A stretch of 64,000 bases of DNA, taken from an uncultured Bacteroidales bacterium (GTDB taxonomy: Bacteria > Bacteroidota > Bacteroidia > Bacteroidales > FEN-979). Both the position numbers and the translations under genes were made by a program. A model generated the notes under the pieces. The model saw nothing but the letters and a program-made list of their open reading frames with translations. It had not been told where the DNA came from and searched no databases. Positions 49,856 to 60,683 of this stretch are shown piece by piece. Location of the stretch: positions 1 to 64,000 of the forward strand of contig CAISJJ010000311.1 of the NCBI GenBank assembly GCA_903885595.1. The letters run 5' to 3'. Positions within the stretch are counted from its first letter, which is position 1. Each line of letters begins with the position of its first letter.

Positions 49856-51097
49856 ATGCGACTAATCTACCGGATCGTTTTGATATGCTTTGCGTCTGTC
49901 TGGATGGCAGGATGCATGAAACATGAGACTTCTTACACTCCCTGCTCATCAGATGATATCCGTGTTGCCGCACTCCTGGCATTGAAGGGCAGTGCATCTT
50001 CAACAGGTCAAACCTCGCAGGCTTCGCTTGAAATCGCCCGGCAGGATATGTTGAAATACTTGGAAAGCATGAACATCAGCAGGAAAATCACCCTCGAGAT
50101 AATCGATTCGAAAACGGATACTGCTGAAGCGCTGAAACAGTTGAAGAACATTTACAATAAAGGAATCCGGCTTGTAATAGGTCCTTATTCCAGCGCTGAA
50201 CTGGCTGCAGTGAAAGATTTCGCAGATTCACACGACATGTTGCTCGTAAGCCCGGCCAGTGTTGCCGTTTCACTGGCTATTCCCGGCGACAATGTCTTCA
50301 GGTTCACATCAACCGACATCATTCAGGGAGAGGCCATGGCCAAAATGCTGGAGTTCGATCATATAAAGGCCATTGTTCCGCTGGTTCGCAACGATGTATG
50401 GGGCAACGACCTGATCGCGGCGATCAGTCACGGGTTTGAAAAAGCGGGAGGCATAATACATGACCCGGTTTTCTATCCTGTGGAAACTACAGATTTTCAT
50501 TCATATTTAACTGAACTTGATGCAAATACCTCCTTTGAGATCGGCAGGTTCAGCGCCGGTGAAGTGGCAGTGTGCATGTTAGCTTTTGCCGAAGGAACTT
50601 TACTCCTAACAAAGGCAGAGCCATTCAACAGTCTTGACCTTGTTCCCTGGTATGGCAATTCGGGTTTCGCCCAGACTGCCTCCGCAATTACAGACCTGGC
50701 CGCTGCCCGTTTTGCCAGTACACATGGGTTACCCTGTCCAAGCTATGGACTCGATGAGGTAGCAAAAGCGAAATGGCAGCCCCTGGTGGCACAGATCAAA
50801 GAAAAAATTGGAAGAGAGCCCGACGTTTATGCCATTACTGCTTACGATGCCTTCATGGTGAGCGTTTCGACACTTATTAAAACAGGTCCTGACCCTTCTA
50901 TAAGTTTTCTCAAGATGGCGTTTCTGAATGAGGCGGATAATTATTTTGGCGCCTCCGGCCCTTTATATCTTGATGTCAATGGCGACAGGGCAACCGGAAA
51001 CTACGACTTCTGGTCCGTCATACAAGAAACATCAGGCTATTCCTGGAAAAAGACAGCCTGTTACAATTCGGCAACAGGGATTCTTACAAAGCTGTAA
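49856..51097 (+). CDS. Leu/Ile/Val-type (Peripla_BP_6) substrate-binding lipoprotein
   Basis: MRLIYRIVLICFASVWMAGCMK; LVIGPYSSAELAAVKDFADSHDMLLVSPASVA; FRFTSTDIIQGEAMA. Confidence 0.85.
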   Translation: MRLIYRIVLICFASVWMAGCMKHETSYTPCSSDDIRVAALLALKGSASSTGQTSQASLEIARQDMLKYLESMNISRKITLEIIDSKTDTAEALKQLKNIYNKGIRLVIGPYSSAELAAVKDFADSHDMLLVSPASVAVSLAIPGDNVFRFTSTDIIQGEAMAKMLEFDHIKAIVPLVRNDVWGNDLIAAISHGFEKAGGIIHDPVFYPVETTDFHSYLTELDANTSFEIGRFSAGEVAVCMLAFAEGTLLLTKAEPFNSLDLVPWYGNSGFAQTASAITDLAAARFASTHGLPCPSYGLDEVAKAKWQPLVAQIKEKIGREPDVYAITAYDAFMVSVSTLIKTGPDPSISFLKMAFLNEADNYFGASGPLYLDVNGDRATGNYDFWSVIQETSGYSWKKTACYNSATGILTKL

Positions 51098-51205
51098 AGT
51101 TCCTGTATTAGGCTGATTTTTGAAAAAATGTTTTTGAATCTGTATCGTAGTGCTTTCCCGGAGCGGTTTGCTTTTTCCTTAATATTGCCAGTAATTTCAG
51201 CAGCA

Positions 51206-52165
51206 ATGAGACACATCCTGTTCGTTTGTACAATTATCTTTTCTTTCTCAATTACAAGTCCAACCCGGGCTTCAGGACAGCCACCCCTGACGATCGGGAT
51301 ACTGACCGATGCCCAGTATTGCAATTGTAGCCCGAGTGGTCCAAGACAGTATATCTCCTCACCGGCAAAACTGGATAGCTGTATCGCAGTTTTTAATGAA
51401 CAAAAAGTATCGGCAGTTTTTCACCTGGGCGATCTGATCGACCACCGGTATATCAGCTACGACAGTATGCTTCCCCGCTTCAAAAAATCCCTGGCCCCGG
51501 TACATTTTGTAATGGGTAACCATGACTTTATGGTCGATGATCTGGTTAAAGACAGTGTTTTAAGAAAGTATAACCTTCCAAACCCCTATTACACTGCAAC
51601 GATCGGGAACTGGAAATTCATAATACTCAATGGAGATGATCTCAGTTACCAGGCCCCGATGGACAAGGAGCGGAAGGCAGAAAGGGACTCGATCGTTTTG
51701 TTGCTGTGGCAATCCATACGCTGTAATATGATGCCCTGGAACGGGGGTGTTGGAAAATCGCAGTTGGGATGGCTCAGAAATGAGCTCCGCCTCGCACAGG
51801 AACAACATCAGCAGGTGATCGTGATGTGCCATTTCCCAGTTTATCCGGCCGACTGTTTTAATTTATATAACGACCGTCAAATCGTAAACCTCCTGTCGGA
51901 ATATTCCTGTGTGAAAGCCTATTTTAACGGGCATCATCATTCGGGAAACTATGGATACCGGAACGGGATTCATTTTGTCAACTTTAAAGGCATGGTCGAT
52001 ACACCCGTAAATTCCTTTGCACTGGTAACGCTCAGGCAGGATAGTATCCTGATCGAGGGAAAGGGAAGAGAAACTGATCGCAGGCTTAAGGTGGAGGGCG
52101 GGAACCTTGAAATCAGATCCAGGAATGAGTGGAACAATATTATGCCGTCAACAACAAAACAATAA
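51206..52165 (+). CDS. Secreted metallophosphoesterase
   Basis: ILTDAQYCNC; HLGDLIDHR; VMGNHDFM; CHFPVYP; FNGHHHSGN. Signal-peptide start chosen at 51206. Confidence 0.88.
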   Translation: MRHILFVCTIIFSFSITSPTRASGQPPLTIGILTDAQYCNCSPSGPRQYISSPAKLDSCIAVFNEQKVSAVFHLGDLIDHRYISYDSMLPRFKKSLAPVHFVMGNHDFMVDDLVKDSVLRKYNLPNPYYTATIGNWKFIILNGDDLSYQAPMDKERKAERDSIVLLLWQSIRCNMMPWNGGVGKSQLGWLRNELRLAQEQHQQVIVMCHFPVYPADCFNLYNDRQIVNLLSEYSCVKAYFNGHHHSGNYGYRNGIHFVNFKGMVDTPVNSFALVTLRQDSILIEGKGRETDRRLKVEGGNLEIRSRNEWNNIMPSTTKQ

Positions 52166-52202
52166 TCTATCTGGTTAGGATAAATTCAGATAAATAAATC
52201 TT

Positions 52203-54887
52203 ATGAATTCAAGAAATTTTTACCTTTCAGTTATAATTTGCGGATTCCAAGCGATGGCAATGGCACAAACCAACGGAGCAATGTTTAAATCGGATAAATA
52301 CACCATTTTCAACAACCATGTGGAGCAAAATGATTTCAAGGCTATCGCCATTTCCCCGGTTGAAATGAGTTCAAATTACCGGAGCCCTGATGCCGACAAA
52401 TACAGTCGGGATATTACATTTAAGTTCAGTATTAACTCGCGTGACAATGAGATGGTATCCGGGCAGGATCATCATGTAACCCTTCAGCCGGAAAATGGCA
52501 GTTGCACCACTACGGTCAGGTTTGGGAAACAGCTGTTGCAAACGGTGCCAGCGGCCGATGGCTCAAACCTTCCGCCCAACACGCACTGGACCATTCGTCT
52601 GGATATGCGGGATGTGCTTAAATCATTCAGAGAACAAGGATTTTATACGCTGTTCAATGGCGAAAAATTAGACCAGGCCGACCTTAAAGGAGTTTATATT
52701 GCCGGAAATTCCGCTCCGCTGATGTGGGATTTCAACAATCTTCATAACCGGCCTGAACTGGAGTTGAAAGACCCCGACGGTGACGGTATTTATGAAACCA
52801 CCCTGACCATGAATGCCAAAAGCAATGAGAAGCAGACTGCCGCCAAATGGAAAAAAAAGAACAATACGACGGCATTCCCGCAATATCATTCTGACTACCC
52901 GGTTTCCGATGCCATTTACAATATGGCCCTCGACGAAATGATCGAGGCTGTTGAACCCGACAGCACATTCAGAACGGGCAAGGAATGGGCCGGCGTATGG
53001 ACCAGGGATATAAGCTACAGCATCATTCTTTCAATGGCGCACATGCAGCCAAAGGTAGCCATGAACAGCCTGATGCGCAAGGTCAGGAACAAACGCATAA
53101 TCCAGGATACCGGAACAGGGGGAGCCTGGCCGGTAAGTACCGACAGGATGATCTGGGCTGTTGCAGCGTGGGAAGTATACAAGGCAACAGGGGATGAAGA
53201 CTGGCTTGAGCAGGCATACCTCACCATCAAACAATCCGTTGAGGATGATCTGTTGAATGTGTATGATCAGAAAACAGGACTGGTAAAAGGTGAATCTTCT
53301 TTCCTGGACTGGCGCGAACAAACCTATCCCAAATGGATGCAGCCGGCTGATATATTCGAAAGTGAATGCCTTGGCACAAATGCGCTGCATTACCAGGCCA
53401 ATATAATCCTGTCGGAAATGGCCATGAGGCTGAACCATCCAAATATTGCTGAAAACCACAAATTGATTGCCGAAAAAATTAAAACAGGAATCAACCAATA
53501 CCTGTGGCTGCCTGAAAAAGGATACTACGCCCGGTTTTTATATGGCAGAAACTTCAAAACAGTATCACCGGGATCGGAAGCATTGGGTGAAGCATTGTGT
53601 GTGATTTTCGGCATTGCCGGTGAAGAAAGGGCAAAACAGGTTGTGGCCAATACCCCTGTTACTGCTTTTGGCATCCCCTGCATCTCTCCGCAGATCCCCA
53701 ATATTCCGCCGTATCACAACAATGCGGTCTGGCCTTTTGTGCAAGCCTATTGGCTTTGGGCGGCAGCTTCGGTAAAAAATGAAAGATCAGTAATGGAAAG
53801 CATTGGAGCCATTTACCGTCCTGCTGCATTATTTCTTACCAACAAGGAAAATTTTGTGGCAGAGAATGGCGATTTCGCCGGTACCCAGATCAATTCCAGC
53901 ATCATGCTATGGAGCTTATCGGGAAACATCAGCATTGTTCACAAAGTTTTATTCGGGATCAGGTTCGAAAAAAGCAAACTGGTTTTTCAGCCCTTTGTGC
54001 CAAAAGCACTGCAAGGAAGGCGAACGCTGACGAATTTCAAATACCGCAATGCATTGCTTGATATTGAAATCGATGGCTACGGCAGTAAAATTGCCTTATT
54101 TGAATTGGATGGAAATAGAACTTCATTGTTTGAAATTCCGGGAACAATCACCGGGAAACACACCATCAGGATTGTAATGGATAATCAGATGCCAATTGAA
54201 TCTTCAACCAATCAGCAGCCTGTGGTATTTGCCATACCCGCACCCATGGTTCAATATAATAACCCTGAAATCTCATGGCAGCCTGTTGAAAATGCAGCAG
54301 GTTATAAAATTTTCATCAATGGAACGCTGGCTGAAACAACAAAGCAAATTTCCCTGAAAGTGCAGCCCGGAACATTTGCTGAATACCAGGTAATCGCTTA
54401 CGATAAAAATAAGGTTGAATCCTTTGCTTCAGAACCGGTGCCTGTTATGGATGAGAAATATCTGCAAATTTATCCTGCCGAAGATTTTGCCGTGAAATCT
54501 GATCGTACCTGCAAAGGTTTTACCGGGCAGGGTTTTATCGAAATCAGTAAGACGGTAAATAACATTGTCAGCTTTAAAATAAAAATCGTTGCTGATGGAT
54601 TATACACCATCGATTACCGTTATGCTAACGGAAACGGTCCGGTCAATACCGAAAACAAATGTGCTGTCCGTTCATTATCAGTTGACAAAAAACCTGTCAG
54701 CGTTATTGTTTTTCCTCAACGGGGAAAAGACGAGTGGTCGAACTGGGGATTCACCAACGCATTGAAGGTACCGCTGACGAAAGGTGAACATATAATTTCT
54801 CTTTCGCTGGAGGGTGCCAATGAAAATATGAATGGAGGAATCAACCAGGCAATGATCGACTTTCTCAGAATCCAACTGATTCAGTGA
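52203..54887 (+). CDS. Large secreted (alpha/alpha)6-type glycoside hydrolase (six-hairpin/glycogen-debranching-like) with N-terminal beta-sandwich and C-terminal CBM-like regions
   Basis: EWAGVWTRDISYSIILSMAHMQP; STDRMIWAVAAWEVYKATGD; Fn3-like WQPVENAAGYKIFING; CBM-like GLYTIDYRYANG. Confidence 0.75.
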   Translation: MNSRNFYLSVIICGFQAMAMAQTNGAMFKSDKYTIFNNHVEQNDFKAIAISPVEMSSNYRSPDADKYSRDITFKFSINSRDNEMVSGQDHHVTLQPENGSCTTTVRFGKQLLQTVPAADGSNLPPNTHWTIRLDMRDVLKSFREQGFYTLFNGEKLDQADLKGVYIAGNSAPLMWDFNNLHNRPELELKDPDGDGIYETTLTMNAKSNEKQTAAKWKKKNNTTAFPQYHSDYPVSDAIYNMALDEMIEAVEPDSTFRTGKEWAGVWTRDISYSIILSMAHMQPKVAMNSLMRKVRNKRIIQDTGTGGAWPVSTDRMIWAVAAWEVYKATGDEDWLEQAYLTIKQSVEDDLLNVYDQKTGLVKGESSFLDWREQTYPKWMQPADIFESECLGTNALHYQANIILSEMAMRLNHPNIAENHKLIAEKIKTGINQYLWLPEKGYYARFLYGRNFKTVSPGSEALGEALCVIFGIAGEERAKQVVANTPVTAFGIPCISPQIPNIPPYHNNAVWPFVQAYWLWAAASVKNERSVMESIGAIYRPAALFLTNKENFVAENGDFAGTQINSSIMLWSLSGNISIVHKVLFGIRFEKSKLVFQPFVPKALQGRRTLTNFKYRNALLDIEIDGYGSKIALFELDGNRTSLFEIPGTITGKHTIRIVMDNQMPIESSTNQQPVVFAIPAPMVQYNNPEISWQPVENAAGYKIFINGTLAETTKQISLKVQPGTFAEYQVIAYDKNKVESFASEPVPVMDEKYLQIYPAEDFAVKSDRTCKGFTGQGFIEISKTVNNIVSFKIKIVADGLYTIDYRYANGNGPVNTENKCAVRSLSVDKKPVSVIVFPQRGKDEWSNWGFTNALKVPLTKGEHIISLSLEGANENMNGGINQAMIDFLRIQLIQ

Positions 54888-54963
54888 ATTCATTTGTAAA
54901 GGCAACCTGTGAATTCAAGGATAATTCACGGTCGAAGACCTCAGGTTAAGGGAACTAAAGTGG

Positions 54964-55452
54964 TTATTTTTTCACGATGATTCCGCTCAGCATTTCCTCT
55001 ATTTCATTAGCAGAATCAGTCATCACCTGTTCTACGATGCCGCCGAAAGCCTTCGCCATCGGCGCAGGGTTTATCCGGGAGATATATGTTTTCCCGTCGC
55101 TTTTTTTATACACACTGATCCTGCAAGGCATCATGCATGATACAATCCGTTCGTTGTCTTTTTCAAGAATTTTACTTGCGTGTTTGGGGTGACAAACGGC
55201 AAATACTTTCACCGGCAGCACCTCTGCCCCGTATGTTTCCATGGTCTTTTGCAAATCATGAATGGCGGTAAGTTTCCAGGTATTCTTTTCAACTGCAGCT
55301 TTCAGTGTTTCAACCGTAATATCAAAATCATATTTACTTTCATTCTCTAAAAACATGTTGCCCGTTTCCTTATTACCATCCCCTGACTGGGCCCTGGTGC
55401 TCAAATTAATCAAGGCAAAAAAAACTATAAATTTGATCATCAATCCTTTCAT
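54964..55452 (-). CDS. DUF302 domain protein, secreted
   Basis: TVETLKAAVEKNTWKLTAIHDLQKTMETYGAEVLPVKVFAVCHPKHASKIL...MPCRISVYKKSDGKTYISRIN. Confidence 0.88.
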   Translation of the reverse strand: MKGLMIKFIVFFALINLSTRAQSGDGNKETGNMFLENESKYDFDITVETLKAAVEKNTWKLTAIHDLQKTMETYGAEVLPVKVFAVCHPKHASKILEKDNERIVSCMMPCRISVYKKSDGKTYISRINPAPMAKAFGGIVEQVMTDSANEIEEMLSGIIVKK

Positions 55453-55689
55453 ATGTTTATAAATTTAACAACAAATAATTAAATTACTTTATCATTTAAA
55501 CTGCAAACATCCATGAATCTGTTAAATTGGGTTTGCTAAAGCAAATATAAGCGAAAAATGGCAGATCTTGAGAAAGGGTTTTTTCGAATTTTCGTATATT
55601 TGACATGATAATGAACCCGTTTGTTTAACATAATGATTTAGAAAACCTTAAATGATGAATATAGTCAGCTAATTTCATAGTAGCACTGT

Positions 55690-56781
55690 ATGAAACCTGA
55701 ACGTCTTAAATCAATCGATGCCCTCAGAGGCTTCGATATGTTTTGGATATCCAACGGTGAAGCTTTCTTCATTGCACTTTTCATGTTTATAAACACTCCC
55801 TTTTTCAGGGACCTGGCTTTGCAGTTTGACCATCCGCAATGGGCCGGGTTTCGCTTTTATGATATGATATTCCCTTTGTTCCTGTTCATCATGGGTGCGG
55901 TGATGCCTTTATCGATTACCCGCAGGTTGGAACGCGGCGACTCACGAAAACAGATATACAGACATATCATACAAAGGACGGTGCTGCTTTTCCTGCTCGG
56001 ACTGGTTTATAATGGATTGTTTAACTTCGATTTCGCAGGTCAACGCTACTCAGGCGTGCTGCAGCGGTTTGCAATAACCTATTTCTTTGCCGGGATTATC
56101 GTAATGCACTTTAAGACTCGGGGACAAATGATCTGGGCTGCACTGATTTTAATCCTTTACTGGGTCTTGCTTCTTACGGTTCCTTCACCCGGGTTTCAGC
56201 CCTATGACCTTACACCCCAGGGCAATTTGTGTGGCTATATCGACAGAACCCTTCTGCCCGGATCCTTCTGCTGCTATAATTTTGGTGACAATGAAGGCAT
56301 TCTGACCATGTTTCCGGCCATTACAAACGTTTTGTTTGGCGTGCTGGCCGGGCATTGGCTGTTGGGGGCATCCGACAATGTACGGAAGGTCAAAAACCTT
56401 GTTATTGCTGGCGTTTTGTTTATCACCGGGGGGCTGATGTGGAGCCTGGTTTTCCCGGTTAACAAATATTTATGGACCGGTTCTTATGTTTTACTGACCA
56501 CCGGTATCTCTTTTCTGTTGATGACGCTCTTTTTCTGGATAATTGATGTAAAAGGTTATCATAAATGGGCCTTTCCCTTTATCGTAATCGGACTAAACCC
56601 GATCACGATCTATGTTGCCCAGGGAATATTCGATTTCAGCATTATCGCAAACATCTTCACTCATGGGTTCATCGATTCCCTGGGGAGTTTTAAACCGGTT
56701 TTTTACCAGTTCAGTGTAATCATTGTAAAATGGTTATTCCTTTATTTTCTATATCGAAAACAAATCTTTTTAAAAGTTTAA
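55690..56781 (+). CDS. Acyltransferase-like membrane protein (DUF5009/heparan-alpha-glucosaminide N-acetyltransferase-like)
   Basis: KSIDALRGFDMFWI; MIFPLFLFIMGAVMPLSITRRLERGDSR. Confidence 0.88.
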   Translation: MKPERLKSIDALRGFDMFWISNGEAFFIALFMFINTPFFRDLALQFDHPQWAGFRFYDMIFPLFLFIMGAVMPLSITRRLERGDSRKQIYRHIIQRTVLLFLLGLVYNGLFNFDFAGQRYSGVLQRFAITYFFAGIIVMHFKTRGQMIWAALILILYWVLLLTVPSPGFQPYDLTPQGNLCGYIDRTLLPGSFCCYNFGDNEGILTMFPAITNVLFGVLAGHWLLGASDNVRKVKNLVIAGVLFITGGLMWSLVFPVNKYLWTGSYVLLTTGISFLLMTLFFWIIDVKGYHKWAFPFIVIGLNPITIYVAQGIFDFSIIANIFTHGFIDSLGSFKPVFYQFSVIIVKWLFLYFLYRKQIFLKV

Positions 56782-56876
56782 GATATCAGCCTCGGATACC
56801 CCCTGGAGTTCCGCCTTTCCTTGTCCATCCTCTATATGTTCAGGAAAAGTGTTATCTTGCAGAACACTCAACTGTT

Positions 56877-57503
56877 ATGAAACATTCTACAGTTCGCTTA
56901 ATTCTTTCGTCAGGTTTTGCCTTGTTGACTTCCTTATCCGTATTAGCCCAATCCTGGGATTTTATCAAAGAAAAAGATGGTATAAAAATATATACCCGGA
57001 AAGAGGCTGGAAATTCCATTAAATCGTATATGGGAGTGTGCGAAATTCATGCTCCTGCAGAAAAGGTGTTCTCCATGATCGAAGACGTGAATAACACAGA
57101 ATGGTGGGACAAGAACCTCAACCAGATCAAGGTGGTGCTTTATGAAAAACACAAACGGGCGAAGTACTACCTCGTATATGATTTGCCATGGCCGGTCACC
57201 GACCGCGACCTGTGCGTGGATGTTGTCGCCAAAACAGACCCGGCTACCGGCGTTTGCAAGGTTATTGCAGGGCCGCTTCCCGGCCTGCTGCCTGAAAACA
57301 ATGACCTGATCCGCATCAAGGATTACCGGCAAATTTGGACCATCACACCGGTCGGTAAGGAAATGGCGCACGTGGTACTCGAAGGCCATGTTGACCCTGC
57401 CGGCAGCATCCCCAACTGGATCTCAAACATGGTCATCGTTGATTCACCAATAAAGGTCATGAGCGGACTCAGGCAGAGACTGGAAAAAAAACAGCCAAAA
57501 TGA
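56877..57503 (+). CDS. START-domain-containing secreted protein
   Basis: WDFIKEKDGIKIYTRKEAGNSIKSYMGVCEIHAPAEKVFSMIEDV; signal-peptide start at 56877. Confidence 0.87.
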   Translation: MKHSTVRLILSSGFALLTSLSVLAQSWDFIKEKDGIKIYTRKEAGNSIKSYMGVCEIHAPAEKVFSMIEDVNNTEWWDKNLNQIKVVLYEKHKRAKYYLVYDLPWPVTDRDLCVDVVAKTDPATGVCKVIAGPLPGLLPENNDLIRIKDYRQIWTITPVGKEMAHVVLEGHVDPAGSIPNWISNMVIVDSPIKVMSGLRQRLEKKQPK

Positions 57504-57507
57504 CTTG

Positions 57508-59127
57508 CTATTCTATCTTTTCCATTTTCCCTATAATCCCCCGCAGGGCCTCACCCAGCTTTACTTCAGGGGTAATGAAGTTAAAGTCGCCCCAGAAAGC
57601 ATCATCATTGTTGTAAGGTTGATCAGAAAATACGACACCGGGCTTCAGTATCTCCTGTTTCGGAAATTTCACAACACCGGCAGTATCAATATTGCAGGTG
57701 GCGAGCTCAAGGAAGGTATTAAAATGATCAGTAGATAAGCGATGCCTTAATCGTGTGGTTACTTCAATGTCGCAGCGTGCATGCCCAATGTAATACCTGC
57801 CGTTGAACAACATATAGCTTACCGAATAATTTATTTTTTTCAATTTAACAATCAGCCGGCGGCTTTTTTTAAGCACGAGGTCTGTTGCTGCATTATCAAT
57901 GTATTCCGGATTAATCTCAAAATCAGCGCCAAGGATGGCAAAACCATCTTTCTCAATGTAGACGGTCCCGATGTATAACGCTTTTTTCAGGTCGGCATTT
58001 TGCATAAAAGTAATCGCATAGGCATCCCGGTCATTGTAGGAAACCAGGTCGGAGTATTTATGGGTGTACTCGACAGGTGGCGTTTGATCAAGGAAACCCG
58101 GAATACATTTAACAATATCAAGCTGAAGCGCTGATTGCACACCAGCTTTGAGTTTCAGCGAAACCGTATCGGGCGGACCAGAATCCTGGAATTTTCTCGA
58201 TTTCATCAGTTTCACCTGGTCGGCATATTCGCTTTCACCAAAGGGTGATTTATATACTTTAAAAACAGCCTCCGAATAGCTGGTAAATGCATTGTTTTTC
58301 TGCACACCTTCACGGTAGAACGTTGTAAGATAAACAGGCTCAATCGCATTGTTCATCTTTCGCTGTTCCATTGCCTTCTCAATAAGTAAATCAGGATCGA
58401 TATAACGGATAATCACCTCCTGGATGGAAATAACCCTGCGGTCGAGGTAGAAATCGACCTGCTGTTTATTGAGCAACTGAACCGGGAAGCGCTGGCTCAT
58501 ATATCCCAGGTGCGATATAACCAGGGAGGTTCCGATCAGTGAATCCGGAATTTTAAGCAAAAAAAAACCGTCCTTATTTGTAACGGTCCCTATGTTCTCC
58601 TCCACGATGCCAATGGTGGCATACGGGATCGCTGCTTTGTTTTCGTTGTCGTAGATGTGACCCCTGATAACAATATTTTTCATAATATCCATTCCCGGAA
58701 AATCCTGCTTTTGCTCATTAACAGGAATTACATCAGTATTGGATTTATAGATCAGGATATGCTTTCCGATTACCTTGTAAGCAAGTCCGGGATTTGAAAG
58801 TATGTTATCAAGTACTGCACGCAAGGGTTGATGATCAGCCTCCAGTTTAACACGTTTATCGCTTTCAACGGTTTCGCTGTCATAAATAAAAAGGCAATCC
58901 GCATTTTGTGATATCAGGTTCAGGGCTTTGTAAAGCGTTGTTTTTTGCTTGGGAATGGTGATGGTTTTTTCAAGCATCAAAACCTGGCCAAGGGAAGCAT
59001 TTATCGAAAGCAGGATAAAGCCTGTGCTAAAGATACATGCTACAAAGAAGGAATGCAAAAGACGGTATATGCAAAACTTATTCCTGTTTTGTGCCTTCCC
59101 TGTTTTCGAAAAATACAACATTCCCAT
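57508..59127 (-). CDS. STN (secretin/TonB N-terminal) + carboxypeptidase-regulatory-like domain + DUF5686-like C-terminus
   Basis: KTTLYKALNLISQNADCLFIYDSETVESDKRVKLEADHQPLRAVLDNIL (STN); IRGHIYDNENKAAIPYATIGIVEENIGTVTNKDGFFLLKIPD (CarboxypepD_reg-like). Confidence 0.82.
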   Translation of the reverse strand: MGMLYFSKTGKAQNRNKFCIYRLLHSFFVACIFSTGFILLSINASLGQVLMLEKTITIPKQKTTLYKALNLISQNADCLFIYDSETVESDKRVKLEADHQPLRAVLDNILSNPGLAYKVIGKHILIYKSNTDVIPVNEQKQDFPGMDIMKNIVIRGHIYDNENKAAIPYATIGIVEENIGTVTNKDGFFLLKIPDSLIGTSLVISHLGYMSQRFPVQLLNKQQVDFYLDRRVISIQEVIIRYIDPDLLIEKAMEQRKMNNAIEPVYLTTFYREGVQKNNAFTSYSEAVFKVYKSPFGESEYADQVKLMKSRKFQDSGPPDTVSLKLKAGVQSALQLDIVKCIPGFLDQTPPVEYTHKYSDLVSYNDRDAYAITFMQNADLKKALYIGTVYIEKDGFAILGADFEINPEYIDNAATDLVLKKSRRLIVKLKKINYSVSYMLFNGRYYIGHARCDIEVTTRLRHRLSTDHFNTFLELATCNIDTAGVVKFPKQEILKPGVVFSDQPYNNDDAFWGDFNFITPEVKLGEALRGIIGKMEKIE

Positions 59128-60112
59128 TGATGGTTTGGCTTTTCAGGTTCAGGGTCATACAAATGAGCTCAGCCATTATTTCGGCAGTTTCGTTATGGAA
59201 CGTAACAGTGAGTTTGCGCTTACCGGTTTCTTTATCTGCCAGGACAAAGGTAGTATTGAAATTCCGGTTTAGCACCTTGACAATATTCTGAAGCGGTTCA
59301 TCTTTAAAATGCATGCGCTGTTTATACCAGGATGAAGCCTCGTTTGCAACATACTTCGACTTAACAAGGGTACTCCTGCTGGTGGTAATTTTTTCGCCGG
59401 CCATTACCATTTCAATGCCGGAGGGATCCGATTTTAAAGTCACTTTTACACTTCCCCTGTCGACAAAAAGTTCGAAACCATTTCCGTTTTGTGTTTTCAC
59501 ATTAAAAGCAGTGCCCAGGACCTGTATCAGCGCTTCATTTGTTTCTATGATAAATGGGCTGCCCGGATCGGGTGCAATGTCGAAAAAAGCCTCCCCATTC
59601 AGTTCAACGGTGCGTGACCCGGATTCAAATACCTCTGGAAAAGAAAAGATTGAATTCTGTGCAATATAAATGACCGATCCATCGGCAAGGGTTTTAATGA
59701 GTGTGCCGGCATCATGCCCGGTATTAAGCTGAACCATTTCAACTGCCGGCTTACGGCTCATTTGCATATAAACAATAGTCCCGACACCCAGCAGAAGCAA
59801 TATAGCAGCAGCAATTTTTACAAACGGATGCATAAACCGGCTTTTTACAGCTACACGTTGCGCCGGTATCAATTGTTCATCCTGAAAGCGACCATATAGT
59901 TTATCCCAGGCTTTCCGGGTATCAGGGGAATTGGCATCCTTAAATCCTCTCATTGCCGACCATTGTTTTTTCAATTTTTCAATCCTGATTAGTTTTTCTC
60001 CCGAAACAGAAATTGCCTCCTCAAAAGCGTGCGATTCTGCTTCGCTCATTTCATGGCTCAGGTATTTTGCGAGTGTTTCGTCTTGTTTCTGGCTGTTGCC
60101 GGTTGTTTTCAT
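59078..60112 (-). CDS. FecR-family anti-sigma factor
   Basis: LNTGHDAGTLIKTLADGSVIYIAQNSIFSFPEVFESGSRTVELNGEAFFDIA; LQNIVKVLNRNFNTTFVL. Confidence 0.93.
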   Translation of the reverse strand: MKTTGNSQKQDETLAKYLSHEMSEAESHAFEEAISVSGEKLIRIEKLKKQWSAMRGFKDANSPDTRKAWDKLYGRFQDEQLIPAQRVAVKSRFMHPFVKIAAAILLLLGVGTIVYMQMSRKPAVEMVQLNTGHDAGTLIKTLADGSVIYIAQNSIFSFPEVFESGSRTVELNGEAFFDIAPDPGSPFIIETNEALIQVLGTAFNVKTQNGNGFELFVDRGSVKVTLKSDPSGIEMVMAGEKITTSRSTLVKSKYVANEASSWYKQRMHFKDEPLQNIVKVLNRNFNTTFVLADKETGKRKLTVTFHNETAEIMAELICMTLNLKSQTINGNVVFFENREGTKQE

Positions 60113-60669
60113 AGCGCTCCTTCCCTGGTGTATTCCTTCAACGATTTTCTGAACAACTGTAGCGCTTTCCCCATGTCGGCCTCAACTGTTTTCACCGAAA
60201 TGGATAAAATACTGGCGATTTCATGGTATTTCATCCCTTCAAACCTGTTCATCCGGAAAATACGGGAGCAGCGCTCCGGCATCTTCAGTAAAGTTGCGTT
60301 GATAATATTGCCCAAATCGTTCAACTCAACATCCGGTTGCACCTCAGCCGGCATCGTAACTTTATATTCGTTGAAAACATGTTCAGCATAATTTTTCCGG
60401 ACGGCAAGGTGTTCGAGATAATGAAGTGCGTTGTTACGGATTGATTGATACAGGTAGGCGTTCAGCGACAACTTCGGACTGAAGGTTTCCCTGTTTTTCC
60501 AGAAATGATAGAAAAACTCCTGTACCAAATCCTCCGCTGTATCCATATCCTTTACAATTTTTAATGCATGATGGCACAATGGCCCATAATAATTCTCAAA
60601 AAGTCGTTCAAATTCCCTGATGTCACCACCCTGTATTTTCTTCTGAATGAAATAATCAGTAAGGTTCAT
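60109..60669 (-). CDS. ECF-family RNA polymerase sigma factor
   Basis: FERLFENYYGPLCHHALKIVKDMDTAEDLVQEFFYHFW; MPERCSRIFRMNRFEGMKYHEIASILSISVKTVEADMGKAL. Confidence 0.95.
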   Translation of the reverse strand: MNLTDYFIQKKIQGGDIREFERLFENYYGPLCHHALKIVKDMDTAEDLVQEFFYHFWKNRETFSPKLSLNAYLYQSIRNNALHYLEHLAVRKNYAEHVFNEYKVTMPAEVQPDVELNDLGNIINATLLKMPERCSRIFRMNRFEGMKYHEIASILSISVKTVEADMGKALQLFRKSLKEYTREGAL

Positions 60670-60683
60670 CGGGATAACAATCT

